A DNA stretch of 64,000 nucleotides from Labrys sp. KNU-23 (GCF_008330945.1 NZ_CP043489.1:3669501-3733500), one strand, 5' to 3'. Shown: positions 26,935-35,783, numbered from the stretch's first letter. The notes: generated by a model from the sequence alone, not told the origin. A program made the numbers and translations.

Positions 26935-28266
26935 TCAGGCCTCTGCCTGGCCTCCGGCAATGTCGCGATCCGGGCGCGCCGAAACCAGGAGCTCGGCCAC
27001 CAGGCCGCTACGATCCGCCCGATTGGCCAAAGTGAGGGCGATGCCATGGCCTTGGGCGATGGACCTGGCGATCGCCAGCCCCAGTCCGGTGCCTTCGACA
27101 TGCTGCGGTGCTGCCCGGAAGAAGCGTTCGAAAACACGTTCGAGCAATTCGGGCTCGAGCCCCGGCCCGGTGTCCGTGATGCGTATCCCGCGTCTGCCGT
27201 CATCGACCGTTTCGACCGTGACCTCACCTCCCGGCGGCGTGTAATGCAGGGCGTTGTCGATCAAATTGGTAAGCAGCGTCTGCAACTGCCGGGCATCGCC
27301 AGCCAGGGGAACCTCGCTGTTCCTCCGCATACTCAGATGCAGCCCCCTGGCCTTGGCAATCGGTTCGAGATGGGCAATGCAGGCCTCGGCCAATGCACCG
27401 AGATCGAGGGGCTTGTGCGTCAGCTCGCCCGTGCCGGATTCCAGGCGGGCGAGCTGGAGCATCTGGTTGGTGAGGTGGGTTGCGCGCCGGGCACCTGCCT
27501 CCAGATCGTCGAGCCGGGCGTTCAGCGCCGCGCCTCGGGCAAGGGGCCTCAGATTGCCGATCTGCAGGCTGAGCGCGGTCAGAGGGGTCCGCAGTTCATG
27601 GGCGGCATCGGAGATGAAACGACGCTGGCGTTCCAGCGTCTGTTGCAGGCGGGACAACAGATGGTTCATCGCAGTGACGAGTGGCAAGACCTCGGATGGC
27701 ACCCCGGCAACGGGAATGGGCGTGGTGTCGGCGGCTGATCGCGCCGACAGGGTGACGGCGATACGGCCAAGCGGTTTCATCACCAGATAGATGACCAGAC
27801 CGAGAAAAAGCCAGGCGACCGGGATGAGGATGATGATCGGCAGCACGGCGCCGAGGGCCGCATGCTCCGCCAGTTCCGTGCGCGCTTCGATCTGCTGGGC
27901 GATCTGGACGGTGCGCTCGCCCTCGACCAGGGTGTAGACCCGCCAGTCGTGCCGGGCGACGGTCTCGTTCGAGAAGCCGGTGCCGCTGCTGCGTGGAATG
28001 GCAATGGCGGGATTGGTCGAGCGCATCGGCGCGTCGGCGCCGTCCCAGACCTGAACGAGGAGATCGTCCTCGCGATTGCGCGTGCTTCTGACGGCGGGGC
28101 GCAGGCTGCGGGCATCGAGGGCGTAGACGGCGACCTGCTGCAGTTGCTTGTCGAGGAAGCGATGGGCTTCGCGCCGCACGGCGAAGTAGGAGGCGAGGGC
28201 CGCGCCGATGCCGACCACCAGCAGCACGGCGGCGATGGCGATCAGGCTCGACCAGCGCAGCGACAT
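26935..28266 (-). CDS. Two-component sensor histidine kinase (QseC/TctE-like)
   Basis: Inner-membrane sensor of 443 aa. It has an N-terminal helix (about 8-30), a periplasmic sensor loop (2CSK-like), a second helix near residues 140-165 (VLPIIILIPVAWLFLGLVIYLV) and a HAMP-like linker. The dimerisation box is FISDAAHELRTPLTAL with the phospho-accepting His. The ATPase domain has the N-box NLIDNALHYTPPGG, G1 DTGPGLEPEL and G2 GTGLGLAIARSI. Its ATG overlaps the response-regulator stop by one base (TGATG), so the pair is co-translated. The signal is unknown. Confidence 0.93.
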   Translation of the reverse strand: MSLRWSSLIAIAAVLLVVGIGAALASYFAVRREAHRFLDKQLQQVAVYALDARSLRPAVRSTRNREDDLLVQVWDGADAPMRSTNPAIAIPRSSGTGFSNETVARHDWRVYTLVEGERTVQIAQQIEARTELAEHAALGAVLPIIILIPVAWLFLGLVIYLVMKPLGRIAVTLSARSAADTTPIPVAGVPSEVLPLVTAMNHLLSRLQQTLERQRRFISDAAHELRTPLTALSLQIGNLRPLARGAALNARLDDLEAGARRATHLTNQMLQLARLESGTGELTHKPLDLGALAEACIAHLEPIAKARGLHLSMRRNSEVPLAGDARQLQTLLTNLIDNALHYTPPGGEVTVETVDDGRRGIRITDTGPGLEPELLERVFERFFRAAPQHVEGTGLGLAIARSIAQGHGIALTLANRADRSGLVAELLVSARPDRDIAGGQAEA

Positions 28267-28934
28267 CAGGGAGCGTCCTTTGCGACCATCCAGCCGGCTC
28301 CGCGCGAATTGCGGATGATGTCCTTGCCGAATTTCTTGCGGATGGCATGGATCAATACCTCGACGGCGTTGCTTTCGACCTCCTCGCCCCAGCCATAGAG
28401 GCGTTCTTCCAGCTGGCTGCGCGAGACGATCGCGCCGGGTCGTTCCATCAGGACCAGCAGCAGGGAAAACACCCGTGCGGTCAGCACATGGCTCTGGCCG
28501 CGATAGGTGACGCGGTGGCTTTCGAGATCGAGCTCCAGGTCGCCATGGACCAGTGTGGAGACGGCCTGGCCGCCATGGCGGCGACGCAGCACGGCCCGGA
28601 TCCGGGCTTGCAACTCGCGCATCTCGAAAGGCTTGACGATGTAGTCGTCGGCGCCGAGATCCAGACCGTCCACACGGGTGTCGAGGTCGTCCCGGGCGGT
28701 GATGATCAGGACCGGCGTGGTGTCGCCGGCCCGCCTCAGATCGCGCAGCAGTTCAAAGCCGCTCTTGCCGGGCAGGCCGTTGTCGAGCAGCACGACGGAA
28801 TAGCCGTGTTGCCGCAAGGCCGCTTCACCGTCCGGGCCGTCGCGGACCCAGTCCACCGCCACGCCGGCATCGCCAAGTGCCTGCAGCAGCGCCTTTCCGA
28901 TCATCGGGTCGTCCTCGATCAGAAGAATGCGCAT
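28266..28934 (-). CDS. OmpR-family response regulator (QseB/TctD-like)
   Basis: A 222-aa regulator with a receiver domain (MRILLIEDDPMIGKAL; the phospho-acceptor Asp in VVLLDNGLPGKSG, with the D-N variant; KPF at the end of the receiver). A winged-helix DNA-binding domain follows (LTARVFSLLLVLMERPGAIVSRSQLEERLYGWGEEVESNAVEVLIHAIRKKFG). I chose the ATG at 28934, since the receiver starts there. It is the first gene of a two-gene operon with its histidine kinase. Target genes cannot be identified from the window; QseBC/PmrAB relatives often control envelope or metal responses. Confidence 0.93.
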   Translation of the reverse strand: MRILLIEDDPMIGKALLQALGDAGVAVDWVRDGPDGEAALRQHGYSVVLLDNGLPGKSGFELLRDLRRAGDTTPVLIITARDDLDTRVDGLDLGADDYIVKPFEMRELQARIRAVLRRRHGGQAVSTLVHGDLELDLESHRVTYRGQSHVLTARVFSLLLVLMERPGAIVSRSQLEERLYGWGEEVESNAVEVLIHAIRKKFGKDIIRNSRGAGWMVAKDAP

Positions 28935-29009
28935 GGGGCCGCCGCGGAAACAATGTGAACTCGGCGAGGATGGCAACCAATTAAGGGCTGATCAAGGAAG
29001 CGGCTCGCC

Positions 29010-29639
29010 TCACTTGGTCCCGTAGATGCGGTCGCCGGCATCGCCCAGTCCCGGCACGATATAGCCGTGGTCGTTGAGGTGGCTGTCGATCGCCGCCGTC
29101 CAGATCGTCACGTCGGGATGGGCCTCGCGCAGATGCTTGATGCCCTCGGGCGCGGCGAGCAGGCAGACGAAGCGGATATCCTTGACGTCACGCGCCTTCA
29201 GCCGCTCGATGGCGGCGACGGCGGAATTGGCCGTGGCCAGCATCGGGTCGAGTACGATCACCAGGCGCTCCGCCACATCGGGCGGCGCCTTGAAGTAGTA
29301 CTCAACGGCCTTCAGTGTTTCGGGGTCGCGATAAAGCCCGATATGGGCGACGCGGGCCGAAGGCACGAGGTCCAGCATGCCTTCGAGGAAGCCCTCGCCG
29401 GCGCGCAGGATCGGGGCCAGCACCAGCTTCTTGCCGGCCACGCGCGGCGCCTGCATCTTGGTCAGGGGTGTCTCGATCTCGACCATCTCCAGCGGCAGGT
29501 CACGGGTGACCTCGTAGCAGAGCAGGCGGCCGATCTCGTTGAGCAACTGCCGGAACCCCTTGGTCGAGCGATTCTTGTCGCGCATCAAAGTGAGCTTGTG
29601 CTGCACCAGCGGGTGATCGACGACGATGACGCCTTCCAT
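29010..29639 (-). CDS. upp: Uracil phosphoribosyltransferase
   Basis: Salvages uracil to UMP using PRPP in the cytosol (209 aa, normal for Upp). The start MEGVIVVDHPLVQHKLTLMRDKNRSTKGFRQLLNEIG is a typical UPRT beginning. The PRPP loop appears as VLDPMLATANSAVAAI; the ATAN variant replaces the more usual ATGGS. The uracil-binding end DSHLNDHGYIVPGLGDAGDRIYGT is intact. It lies divergent from rpoN and next to the two-component system, with no evident uracil permease nearby. Confidence 0.97.
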   Translation of the reverse strand: MEGVIVVDHPLVQHKLTLMRDKNRSTKGFRQLLNEIGRLLCYEVTRDLPLEMVEIETPLTKMQAPRVAGKKLVLAPILRAGEGFLEGMLDLVPSARVAHIGLYRDPETLKAVEYYFKAPPDVAERLVIVLDPMLATANSAVAAIERLKARDVKDIRFVCLLAAPEGIKHLREAHPDVTIWTAAIDSHLNDHGYIVPGLGDAGDRIYGTK

Positions 29640-29860
29640 CGGAGTTTCCCTTCTTCACATTCTCCCCCTACCTAGCCGATTTCTCGGCCGGGGTAAGGCA
29701 TCATAGCGCGCCTTCCACGCCTTTCGTCGTGGCTTACGCTTAAGGTTTTCCGTTTTTGCAAGCTTGCACATCGAAAAATCTGGCGTGAAACTTGCTTCTG
29801 GCCGCGGTCCATGCAGGATGCTGCCCGCAACAAGACCAATAATCAGGATCGTCCGCGTTC

Positions 29861-31390
29861 ATGGCGTTGTCGCAAAGGCTTGAGTTCCGCCAGACCCAGT
29901 CGCTGGTGATGACGCCGCAGTTGATGCAGGCGATCAAGCTTCTGCAATTGTCCAATCTCGATCTCACTGCCTATGTCGAGGCGGAGCTGGAACGCAATCC
30001 GGTTCTGGATCGCGCCGAGGGCGAGGTGTCGCGTGAGCCTGAGACGCTCGCCGCGGTGCCTGTCGATCCGGCCGAGGGGGATTGGCTGAGAGACGATATG
30101 GCGCCCTCCCGCGAAGCGATGGAGCAGGGGCTCGGCACCGATCTCGACAATGTCTTTCCCGATGAACGGCCAGCCGACAGGCAGGAGGCGCCCGCCGCGA
30201 TCGAGCAACTGGCCGGCAGCGATCCCTATGTCTCGTCCTGGTCGAATGTCGGCGCGGGTGGGCATGGCGGCGACGAGGACGTCAATTATGAGGGCATGGC
30301 CGCGGCCGATCTCTCGCTTGCCGATCATCTGGAGATGCAGCTTGATCTGGCGACCCGGGATCCCAGGCGCAGGCTGATCGGCCGCTTCATCATCGATATG
30401 ATCGACGAGAGCGGCTATCTCGTCGGCGACCTGGCGGAACTCGCCGAGCGCCTGGCTGCGCCGCTCCAGGAGGTGGAGGCCGTACTCGCCATCGTACAGG
30501 GCTTCGAGCCGAGCGGCATCGGTGCTCGTTCGCTGAAGGAGTGCCTGGCGCTCCAGCTCAAGGAGCGCAATCGCTTCGACCCGGCCATGGCGGTGCTGCT
30601 CGACAATCTGGAATTGGTGGCCAAGCGCAACATTCCGGCCCTTCGGCGCCTGTGCGGTGTCGACGAGGACGACGTGGCGGAGATGATCGCCGAATTGCGC
30701 GGCCTCACGCCCAAGCCGGGCCTGGCCTTCGGCTCCACGCCGGTTCAGCCGGTGGTGCCCGACGTCCTCCTGCGCGCCGCGCCGGACGGGACCTGGATGG
30801 TGGAGCTCAACCCCGACACCTTGCCGCGCGTGCTGGTCAATCAGAACTACTATGCCCGGGTGGCGCGAACGGCCCGCAGTGAGGCGGACAAGACCTTCCT
30901 GACCGAGGCACTGCAGACGGCGAACTGGCTGACGCGCAGCCTGGAACAGCGGGCGCGCACCATCCTCAAGGTCGCCACCGAGATCGTGCGCCAGCAGGAC
31001 GCCTTCTTTGCCCTCGGCGTGCAATATCTACGTCCGCTCAATCTCAAGACCGTGGCCGATGCCATCGGCATGCATGAATCCACGGTGTCGCGTGTTACCG
31101 CCAACAAGTTCATCGCCTCGGCCCGCGGCCTGTTCGAGCTCAAATATTTCTTCACCGCCTCGATCTCGAACGCGGAAGGGGGCGAGGCGCATTCGGCCGA
31201 GGCCGTGCGCCACCGCATCCGCCAGATGATCGACGCCGAGGCGCCCGATGCCATCCTCTCCGATGACACCATCGTTGCGCTGCTGCGCAAGGATGGCATC
31301 GACATCGCCCGGCGCACCGTGGCCAAATACCGCGAATCCATGCGGATCGCCTCCTCGGTGGAGAGGCGGCGGGAGAAGGCGGGGCGATGA
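29861..31390 (+). CDS. rpoN: RNA polymerase sigma-54 factor
   Basis: Sigma-54 (509 aa), which directs RNA polymerase to -24/-12 promoters that need an enhancer-binding activator. Region I is Gln/Leu-rich (SQRLEFRQTQSLVMTPQLMQAIKLLQLSNLDL), region II is acidic, and the core-binding and HTH parts of region III follow. The RpoN box ARRTVAKYRESM begins at residue 483 and is intact. The following mmcB gene overlaps its stop codon (ATGA). In most alphaproteobacteria rpoN is flanked by lptB and hpf-ptsN; here the neighbours are upp and mmcB, so this may be a relocated or second copy. Confidence 0.96.
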   Translation: MALSQRLEFRQTQSLVMTPQLMQAIKLLQLSNLDLTAYVEAELERNPVLDRAEGEVSREPETLAAVPVDPAEGDWLRDDMAPSREAMEQGLGTDLDNVFPDERPADRQEAPAAIEQLAGSDPYVSSWSNVGAGGHGGDEDVNYEGMAAADLSLADHLEMQLDLATRDPRRRLIGRFIIDMIDESGYLVGDLAELAERLAAPLQEVEAVLAIVQGFEPSGIGARSLKECLALQLKERNRFDPAMAVLLDNLELVAKRNIPALRRLCGVDEDDVAEMIAELRGLTPKPGLAFGSTPVQPVVPDVLLRAAPDGTWMVELNPDTLPRVLVNQNYYARVARTARSEADKTFLTEALQTANWLTRSLEQRARTILKVATEIVRQQDAFFALGVQYLRPLNLKTVADAIGMHESTVSRVTANKFIASARGLFELKYFFTASISNAEGGEAHSAEAVRHRIRQMIDAEAPDAILSDDTIVALLRKDGIDIARRTVAKYRESMRIASSVERRREKAGR

Positions 31391-31866
31391 CGAGCGGTTT
31401 GCCGGTCCTGCCTATTGATGGCCGCCAGTCCGCGATGGCCCTGACGATCCAGCGCGGCGCCAGCCGGTTGCTGCGCCAATACGGCCTGACGCCGGTGCCG
31501 GAGGTGACGCTGCCCAATGGCCGTCGTGCCGATCTCCTGGCGGTCGGGCGCAGGGGCGAGATCTGGATCGTGGAAATCAAGTCCTCGGTGACGGATTTCC
31601 AGGTCGATCAGAAATGGCCGGAGTACCTCGCCTATTGCGACCGGCTGTTCTTCGCCGTCGGCCCGGATTTTCCGCTGGCCCTGCTTCCCGAGGCAGCCGG
31701 CAGCATCGTCGCCGACGCCTATGGCGGCACGCTGCTGCGGGACGCTCCCGAGCAGCGCCTTGCCGCGCCGACGCGCAAGGTCCTCACCCTGCTGCTCGCC
31801 CGCCTCGCAGCGGGACGGCTGCACCAGGCCATGGATCCCGAAGGCGCCTTCGGCTTTGGCGAGTGA
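31387..31866 (+). CDS. mmcB: MmcB-family DNA repair protein
   Basis: A 159-aa protein of the MmcB family, first described in Caulobacter as a DNA-damage-induced repair factor. The core fold is PD-(D/E)XK nuclease-like: PEVTLPNGRRADLLAVGRRGEIWIVEIKSSVTDFQVDQKWPEY, with Asp and the E-x-K motif visible (residues 45-75). Its start overlaps the rpoN stop as ATGA, so it is translationally coupled to a sigma factor, an unusual partner. No LexA-type box was recognised before rpoN, though the region was only scanned by eye. Confidence 0.87.
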   Translation: MTSGLPVLPIDGRQSAMALTIQRGASRLLRQYGLTPVPEVTLPNGRRADLLAVGRRGEIWIVEIKSSVTDFQVDQKWPEYLAYCDRLFFAVGPDFPLALLPEAAGSIVADAYGGTLLRDAPEQRLAAPTRKVLTLLLARLAAGRLHQAMDPEGAFGFGE

Positions 31867-31879
31867 TGCCCCGAAGGCG

Positions 31880-32629
31880 TTATTGCCCGGCGAATGAGGT
31901 GACGAGCGAGACCAGTTCCGCATCCTGGCCGTTGAAGCCGTGATGCGCGCGGGACCGGCAGGGATTGCCGGTTTGCAGGCCGCCCTCCAGCCATTTCACC
32001 GTGACCCGCTCCCCGGCCCAGGCCTGGAAGGGCGCGACGCCTGCCGGTTTGGTGAAGCGGCAGCCATCCTGGCGGTGATGCACGACGAGCGTGGGCGGCA
32101 GCAGCCTGGGAGAACCGAGCATCGCCATGACGCTCCGGGACGGCCCTGAGCCCTGGCTGAGGAAGGCGGAGGTCAGCACCAGCCGGTCCGGCCTGGCGCC
32201 CTTCAGGAGGCCCTCGGCCGCTCGCGGCGTGCCGGCGGAGGTGGCCACAACAGTGACGGGCCGCTTCAGACCCGCCATGGTATCGACTGCGGTGGCGAGG
32301 TTGGTGCCCTTGTCGACCAGCAGGACGTTATAGCCCTTGGCGGCAAAAGCATCGCGGTTGCGGATGAGCACATTGTCGGCGCCGCTGCGGAACTGGCCGT
32401 TGGACCCGACTTCGAGCCGGCCGTCGCCACCGGTGAGCAGGATGAGGCTGCCTTTGGCATGGGGATGCCGGATCAGGATGTTTTCGATGCCGGCGACGGT
32501 CACCGTCTCGCCACCGCTGGCGATCAGGGTTGTCTGGGCGAAAGCGCTGCTCCCGTACGCCGTGCCTGTGACGAGAAGGCTTAAGAGCACGCCCAGACGA
32601 CAGGGATGTACCAGATTTTTCCAAGCCAT
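31880..32629 (-). CDS. Exported alpha/beta-hydrolase-fold protein
   Basis: A secreted protein of 249 aa. A signal peptide (VHPCRLGVLLSLLVTGTAYGSSAFA) leads to a mature part with an alpha/beta-hydrolase look: KGSLILLTGGDGRLEV, GYNVLLVDKGTNLA and TVVATSAGTPRAAEGLL, the last carrying the nucleophile-elbow-like TSAGT. DRLVLTSAFL and LVVHHRQDGCRFT follow, and the late H-H-G-F could supply the histidine. I chose the ATG at 32629. It resembles the VirJ/AcvB-type or predicted alpha/beta-hydrolase exported proteins, but enzymatic activity is not established. It overlaps no neighbour and faces mmcB. Confidence 0.75.
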   Translation of the reverse strand: MAWKNLVHPCRLGVLLSLLVTGTAYGSSAFAQTTLIASGGETVTVAGIENILIRHPHAKGSLILLTGGDGRLEVGSNGQFRSGADNVLIRNRDAFAAKGYNVLLVDKGTNLATAVDTMAGLKRPVTVVATSAGTPRAAEGLLKGARPDRLVLTSAFLSQGSGPSRSVMAMLGSPRLLPPTLVVHHRQDGCRFTKPAGVAPFQAWAGERVTVKWLEGGLQTGNPCRSRAHHGFNGQDAELVSLVTSFAGQ

Positions 32630-32699
32630 GATTCGGAGCGCTCCTGTTGTGCGCTCGCAGATAGGAGGCCGAGGTTGCCGCTGGATTACGCAGCGGTCT

Positions 32700-33731
32700 T
32701 CAGAGGCAATTCTTGAAGGCGATGCGGGCGGCATTTGCCAGTCCCTTGGTGCTGAAGCTGATCGACGTTTCCTGGCCGGGCGGGTTGTCGTTCGCGTTGC
32801 TCAAGGCGTCTTCCTCACCCGAGACGGCGGGAATGAAGGCGTCGGGTAGCGTAAGATAAGCGCGCCAGAGAGTATCGGTTGGCTGGAAGTCGATCTTCTC
32901 GACCGGAATTTCGGCCCCGGCGAAGTGATAGGGCCAGTTTTCCTGGTAGCCGATCACCAGCATTTCGGCAGGTTTCCTGAGGCTGTAGAGCAGTTTCTTA
33001 CGGCGGCCCTCACAATAGAGCCGCAGGCTCGGATTCCCGTCACCGCCTTGGCTGACGGCAGCCAAGCCCCACTGGAAAGGCTCGACACGCCACTCAGACA
33101 GCATGGGGGGATTCCAGATGATTCTGAAGGCGGTCATTTCATCCGCGCTATACACCTGCGCGTTCTTGGCGTTGGGCAGGAGTGCTCGCGGGTCGAGCCC
33201 CATGTCGAGGACATAGGCCAGAATCTTGCCGTCGAGGCGTGCTTGACCATCGACTGCGGCATGTTGGGGCATTGTTTCGGCCGTATAGCTCGAGGCGGAA
33301 ACGCCGAAGGCGAGCCGCTCCAGCCTCGACGCCTTATAGCCGATGCCGCGGGTCACGCCTCCCGCAAAGGCGAGGGCGCAAGCGCCAAGGCAATGGCCGG
33401 CTTTGAGATCCTTGCGCCATTCTCCCGGCTGCGAAAGCGTTTGCCCGACATGGGTTGAAACCCTCAATTCGCGAAAGGCCCGGCCAAGCTCGATTGCGCC
33501 TTCCACCGAACCACCCTCGGAGTCGAGATAGACGTCGTCAATGCCTTTGCCGTTGAAGAAGGCCCTGAGTTTTTCATGGCTTTTCAGCGTAATTTCGCCT
33601 TGTGCCGATATCCATGAACAGCCAACGCAACTGCCACCATTGGTGGCGGTCGCGAATGTCATTTCGGCCGCACCCGCCTGTGCCAGGCCCACGCAAAGCA
33701 TCGCAGCCGCCGTCAACACACCAGCTCGCAT
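32700..33731 (-). CDS. Exported ClpP/crotonase-fold protein lacking the catalytic serine
   Basis: A 343-aa secreted protein (signal peptide ends near AQAGAA-EM). Residues 60-130 look like the periplasmic ClpP-like (COG3904) fold: VYLDSEGGSVEGAIELGRAF is the oxyanion segment, followed by AGHCLGACALAFAGG. In active-looking members the latter motif is C-x-S-A-C; here Gly116 stands where the serine would be. The rest (130-343) is not recognised. It lies 70 bp upstream of the exported hydrolase on the same strand, so the two may be co-expressed. The role is unknown; a binding or inactive protein is plausible. Confidence 0.72.
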   Translation of the reverse strand: MRAGVLTAAAMLCVGLAQAGAAEMTFATATNGGSCVGCSWISAQGEITLKSHEKLRAFFNGKGIDDVYLDSEGGSVEGAIELGRAFRELRVSTHVGQTLSQPGEWRKDLKAGHCLGACALAFAGGVTRGIGYKASRLERLAFGVSASSYTAETMPQHAAVDGQARLDGKILAYVLDMGLDPRALLPNAKNAQVYSADEMTAFRIIWNPPMLSEWRVEPFQWGLAAVSQGGDGNPSLRLYCEGRRKKLLYSLRKPAEMLVIGYQENWPYHFAGAEIPVEKIDFQPTDTLWRAYLTLPDAFIPAVSGEEDALSNANDNPPGQETSISFSTKGLANAARIAFKNCL

Positions 33732-33887
33732 GCTGTCCCCCTCCGTTCCTTCAGCTTGACGCCAGAAGGTTTGAGATCCCTTTAATCAGGCGGCTCCGTG
33801 CAATCAATTTACATCCTTGTCTTGCTCCCCTGCGGCCGGTCATGATCTATGAAGCGAAAGGGCATATGGCCCGGGAGGAGCAGTTCC

Positions 33888-34394
33888 ATGGATATGAGCG
33901 GTTCGCAGCGCATCGAGGCTTCGCGCGAGAAGGTCTGGGAAGGCCTGAACAATCCCGAAATCCTCAAGCAATGCATTCCGGGCTGCGAGTCGATCGAACT
34001 GGTTTCGCCGACGGAGATGACCGCCAAGGCCGTGCTGAAGATCGGACCGGTCAAGGCCTCCTTCAACGGCAAGGTCACGCTGTCGGACCTCGATCCGCCC
34101 AATGGCTACACGATTTCCGGCGAGGGGCAGGGCGGTGTCGCCGGCTTTGCCAAGGGCGGAGCGACGGTGCGCCTCGAGGCTGATGGCGAGGATGCCACCA
34201 TCCTCCACTACGACGCCAAGGCCGATGTCGGCGGCAAGATCGCCCAACTCGGGGCGCGCCTGATCGACGGTACGGCCAAGAAGCTGGCCGGCGACTTCTT
34301 CGAAAAATTCGGGCAGGCGATCTCGCCCAGGCCGGAAGGCGAGGAGGCTCCGGCCGAGCCGGAAAAGAAGGGCTGGTTCGGCCGCAAGAAATGA
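33888..34394 (+). CDS. CoxG-like SRPBCC family protein (carbon monoxide dehydrogenase subunit G family)
   Basis: A 168-aa CoxG-family protein with the START-like fold. SQRIEASREKVWEGLNNPEILKQCIPGCESIE is the hallmark opening, followed by KAVLKIGPVKASFNGKVTLSDLDPPNGYTISGEGQGGVAGFAKGG. The C-terminus is an amphipathic helix and a basic end, GWFGRKK, which may contact the membrane. CoxG anchors molybdenum CO dehydrogenase in Oligotropha, but no cox structural genes are here, so this is a generic family member. ATG at 33888 follows GGAGGAG. Confidence 0.85.
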   Translation: MDMSGSQRIEASREKVWEGLNNPEILKQCIPGCESIELVSPTEMTAKAVLKIGPVKASFNGKVTLSDLDPPNGYTISGEGQGGVAGFAKGGATVRLEADGEDATILHYDAKADVGGKIAQLGARLIDGTAKKLAGDFFEKFGQAISPRPEGEEAPAEPEKKGWFGRKK

Positions 34395-34409
34395 GCCGGT
34401 CGCCCGTCC

Positions 34410-35264
34410 TTACACGGGTATGAAGGGAATGCCGCGCAAGGCCTGGATGAAGACGAAGAGGGTTGCCGCACCATAGGCGAGCGCAACTGCGCTGACGATG
34501 AAGATGGCTGTGCGGCCACTCACCCAGCGTTCCGCGACCAGGCCCAGCACGGGCAGAATCTGCAGGACGTGCAGCCCCAGGAAGTGGGCCACCCTGAGGT
34601 CACCGCCCGTGCGTGACCAGCCGAAGATCGGCACGCCCGTTGCATCGCTTCGAATGCCGCCGATCCAGTGGCCGTTGCCGGCGGAAAGGATGCTGCCCGA
34701 GCCTGCACCCAGCACGAAAGTAAGCATCAGACCGAGCAGGACCGACAGCCAGAAGGCAGTCGACCAGGCTTGCGGGCGGTGTCGCAGCAGCAAGACCGCC
34801 AAGGCAGGGCTCACGGCCGTGAGCGTCATCGCGCCGATGCCCATCAACGTGTACATCAGCCGGTGGAAGGGATCGGCGATGTTGTAGTGCGAGGCGAGGC
34901 CCCGCGCTGCTTGCAGCATGATGTAGCCGATCTCGAAGGTGCTCGCGGCAAGGGCGAGGGCGACGAGGATCCTGATTGCCCGCCCGCGGTGCGTCTCTTC
35001 GGGCAAGGCGCCGATGAACCAGGCCAGTGTCAGGAGATAGAGGCCGACCGAGAGCTGGAACTTCAGCGGCTTCATCCAGACCGAGATGCCATTGAGCGTC
35101 CTGTCGTCGATCGCCAGGGCCATGAGGGTCGGGACCATCAGCGCCAGGATGATGAAGCCGCCTTGTGCCAGCAGGCGCTCGCGTCGCAGCAACTCATCCA
35201 TCACTCGCCAGGCAAGCGCATGCGGGCGGCAGGCAAGGCGAAGGCTGGGCATGTTCGTCGTCAT
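34410..35264 (-). CDS. Seven-helix membrane protein of unknown function, TetR-linked
   Basis: A 284-aa integral membrane protein with about seven helices (33-53, 66-87, 97-118, 136-160, 171-190, 228-245, 252-276). A distinctive loop, GGIRSDATGVPIFGWSRTGGDLR, precedes AHFLGLHVLQILPVLG, whose two histidines and glutamine look like possible ligands. I do not recognise a named family. Its ATG overlaps the stop of the ABA4-like gene (ATGA), so the two are made together, under a TetR regulator encoded divergently. A joint membrane complex is inferred. Confidence 0.75.
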   Translation of the reverse strand: MTTNMPSLRLACRPHALAWRVMDELLRRERLLAQGGFIILALMVPTLMALAIDDRTLNGISVWMKPLKFQLSVGLYLLTLAWFIGALPEETHRGRAIRILVALALAASTFEIGYIMLQAARGLASHYNIADPFHRLMYTLMGIGAMTLTAVSPALAVLLLRHRPQAWSTAFWLSVLLGLMLTFVLGAGSGSILSAGNGHWIGGIRSDATGVPIFGWSRTGGDLRVAHFLGLHVLQILPVLGLVAERWVSGRTAIFIVSAVALAYGAATLFVFIQALRGIPFIPV

Positions 35265-35722
35265 GCGGGTTCTCCTTGACGGCGCGAGAGGCCCCGCAGC
35301 CAGACACTGCGCAGGGCCAGGAACGTCAGGAAGCCGACGGGGCCGAACAGGAAGGTGAGCGCGAGACAGGGCAGGACGGCCAGATGCGACAATCCGGACC
35401 GTCTCGCCTCGCGCACCTGCCAGGCTCCGACCAGCAGGTCGAAGGCGAGGTAATGCAGCCAGCCGGCCAGGAGCAGGCCGCGATGGTTGAACAACGCGCC
35501 GACGTCGCCGAGAGAGCCGAAGCCGCCGGCAGCCTCGCCCCAGAAGCGAAAGAGCAGGACGGTATAGGCAAGGCCGAGCGCGATCGGAACGAATCTGGCG
35601 GCAATCAGCTGGGCAAGGGCCGGACGCAGTGGAGACAGGGCAAGCGCGATCCAGCCACAGAGAGCGAGCATTCCGGCACCGGAGAAGATCTGGTCGAGCG
35701 TGAACGCCTGGTCGAGAGCCAT
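35261..35722 (-). CDS. ABA4-like membrane protein
   Basis: A 153-aa protein with about four membrane helices of the ABA4-like family, named for plant ABA4, needed for neoxanthin formation. Characteristic stretches are NHRGLLLAGWLHYLAFDLLVGAW, where the histidines and acid are clustered, and LPCLALTFLFGPVGFLTFLALR. Bacterial homologues have no proven function. It is first in a two-gene operon with the seven-helix protein and is read away from a divergent TetR gene. Two matching palindromes fill the intergenic region. No carotenoid genes are nearby. Confidence 0.82.
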   Translation of the reverse strand: MALDQAFTLDQIFSGAGMLALCGWIALALSPLRPALAQLIAARFVPIALGLAYTVLLFRFWGEAAGGFGSLGDVGALFNHRGLLLAGWLHYLAFDLLVGAWQVREARRSGLSHLAVLPCLALTFLFGPVGFLTFLALRSVWLRGLSRRQGEPA

Positions 35723-35736
35723 CTCGGTATCCTCAA

Positions 35737-35783
35737 CTTGACAGTGTCAAGATAAGGATGGCAGCTATTTTGACATTGTCAAG
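35737..35783. promoter_or_regulatory. Twin TetR operators between the ABA4 operon and tetR
   Basis: Two near-identical palindromes, CTTGACAGTGTCAAG (35737-35751) and TTTGACATTGTCAAG (35769-35783), have centres 32 bp apart, about three helical turns. Both lie in the divergent promoter region. The same TTGACAnTGTCAA core in both strongly suggests binding by the adjacent TetR-family repressor. Confidence 0.82.

Noticed and set aside
33888..34394. Carbon monoxide oxidation cluster suggested by the CoxG-like gene
   Set aside because: No CoxLMS, CoxD/E/F or molybdenum cofactor genes are nearby. CoxG-like proteins are widespread without CO metabolism.
34410..35722. Carotenoid biosynthesis locus suggested by the ABA4-like gene
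   Set aside because: No phytoene, cyclase or other carotenoid enzyme genes are present nearby, so the plant function should not be transferred.
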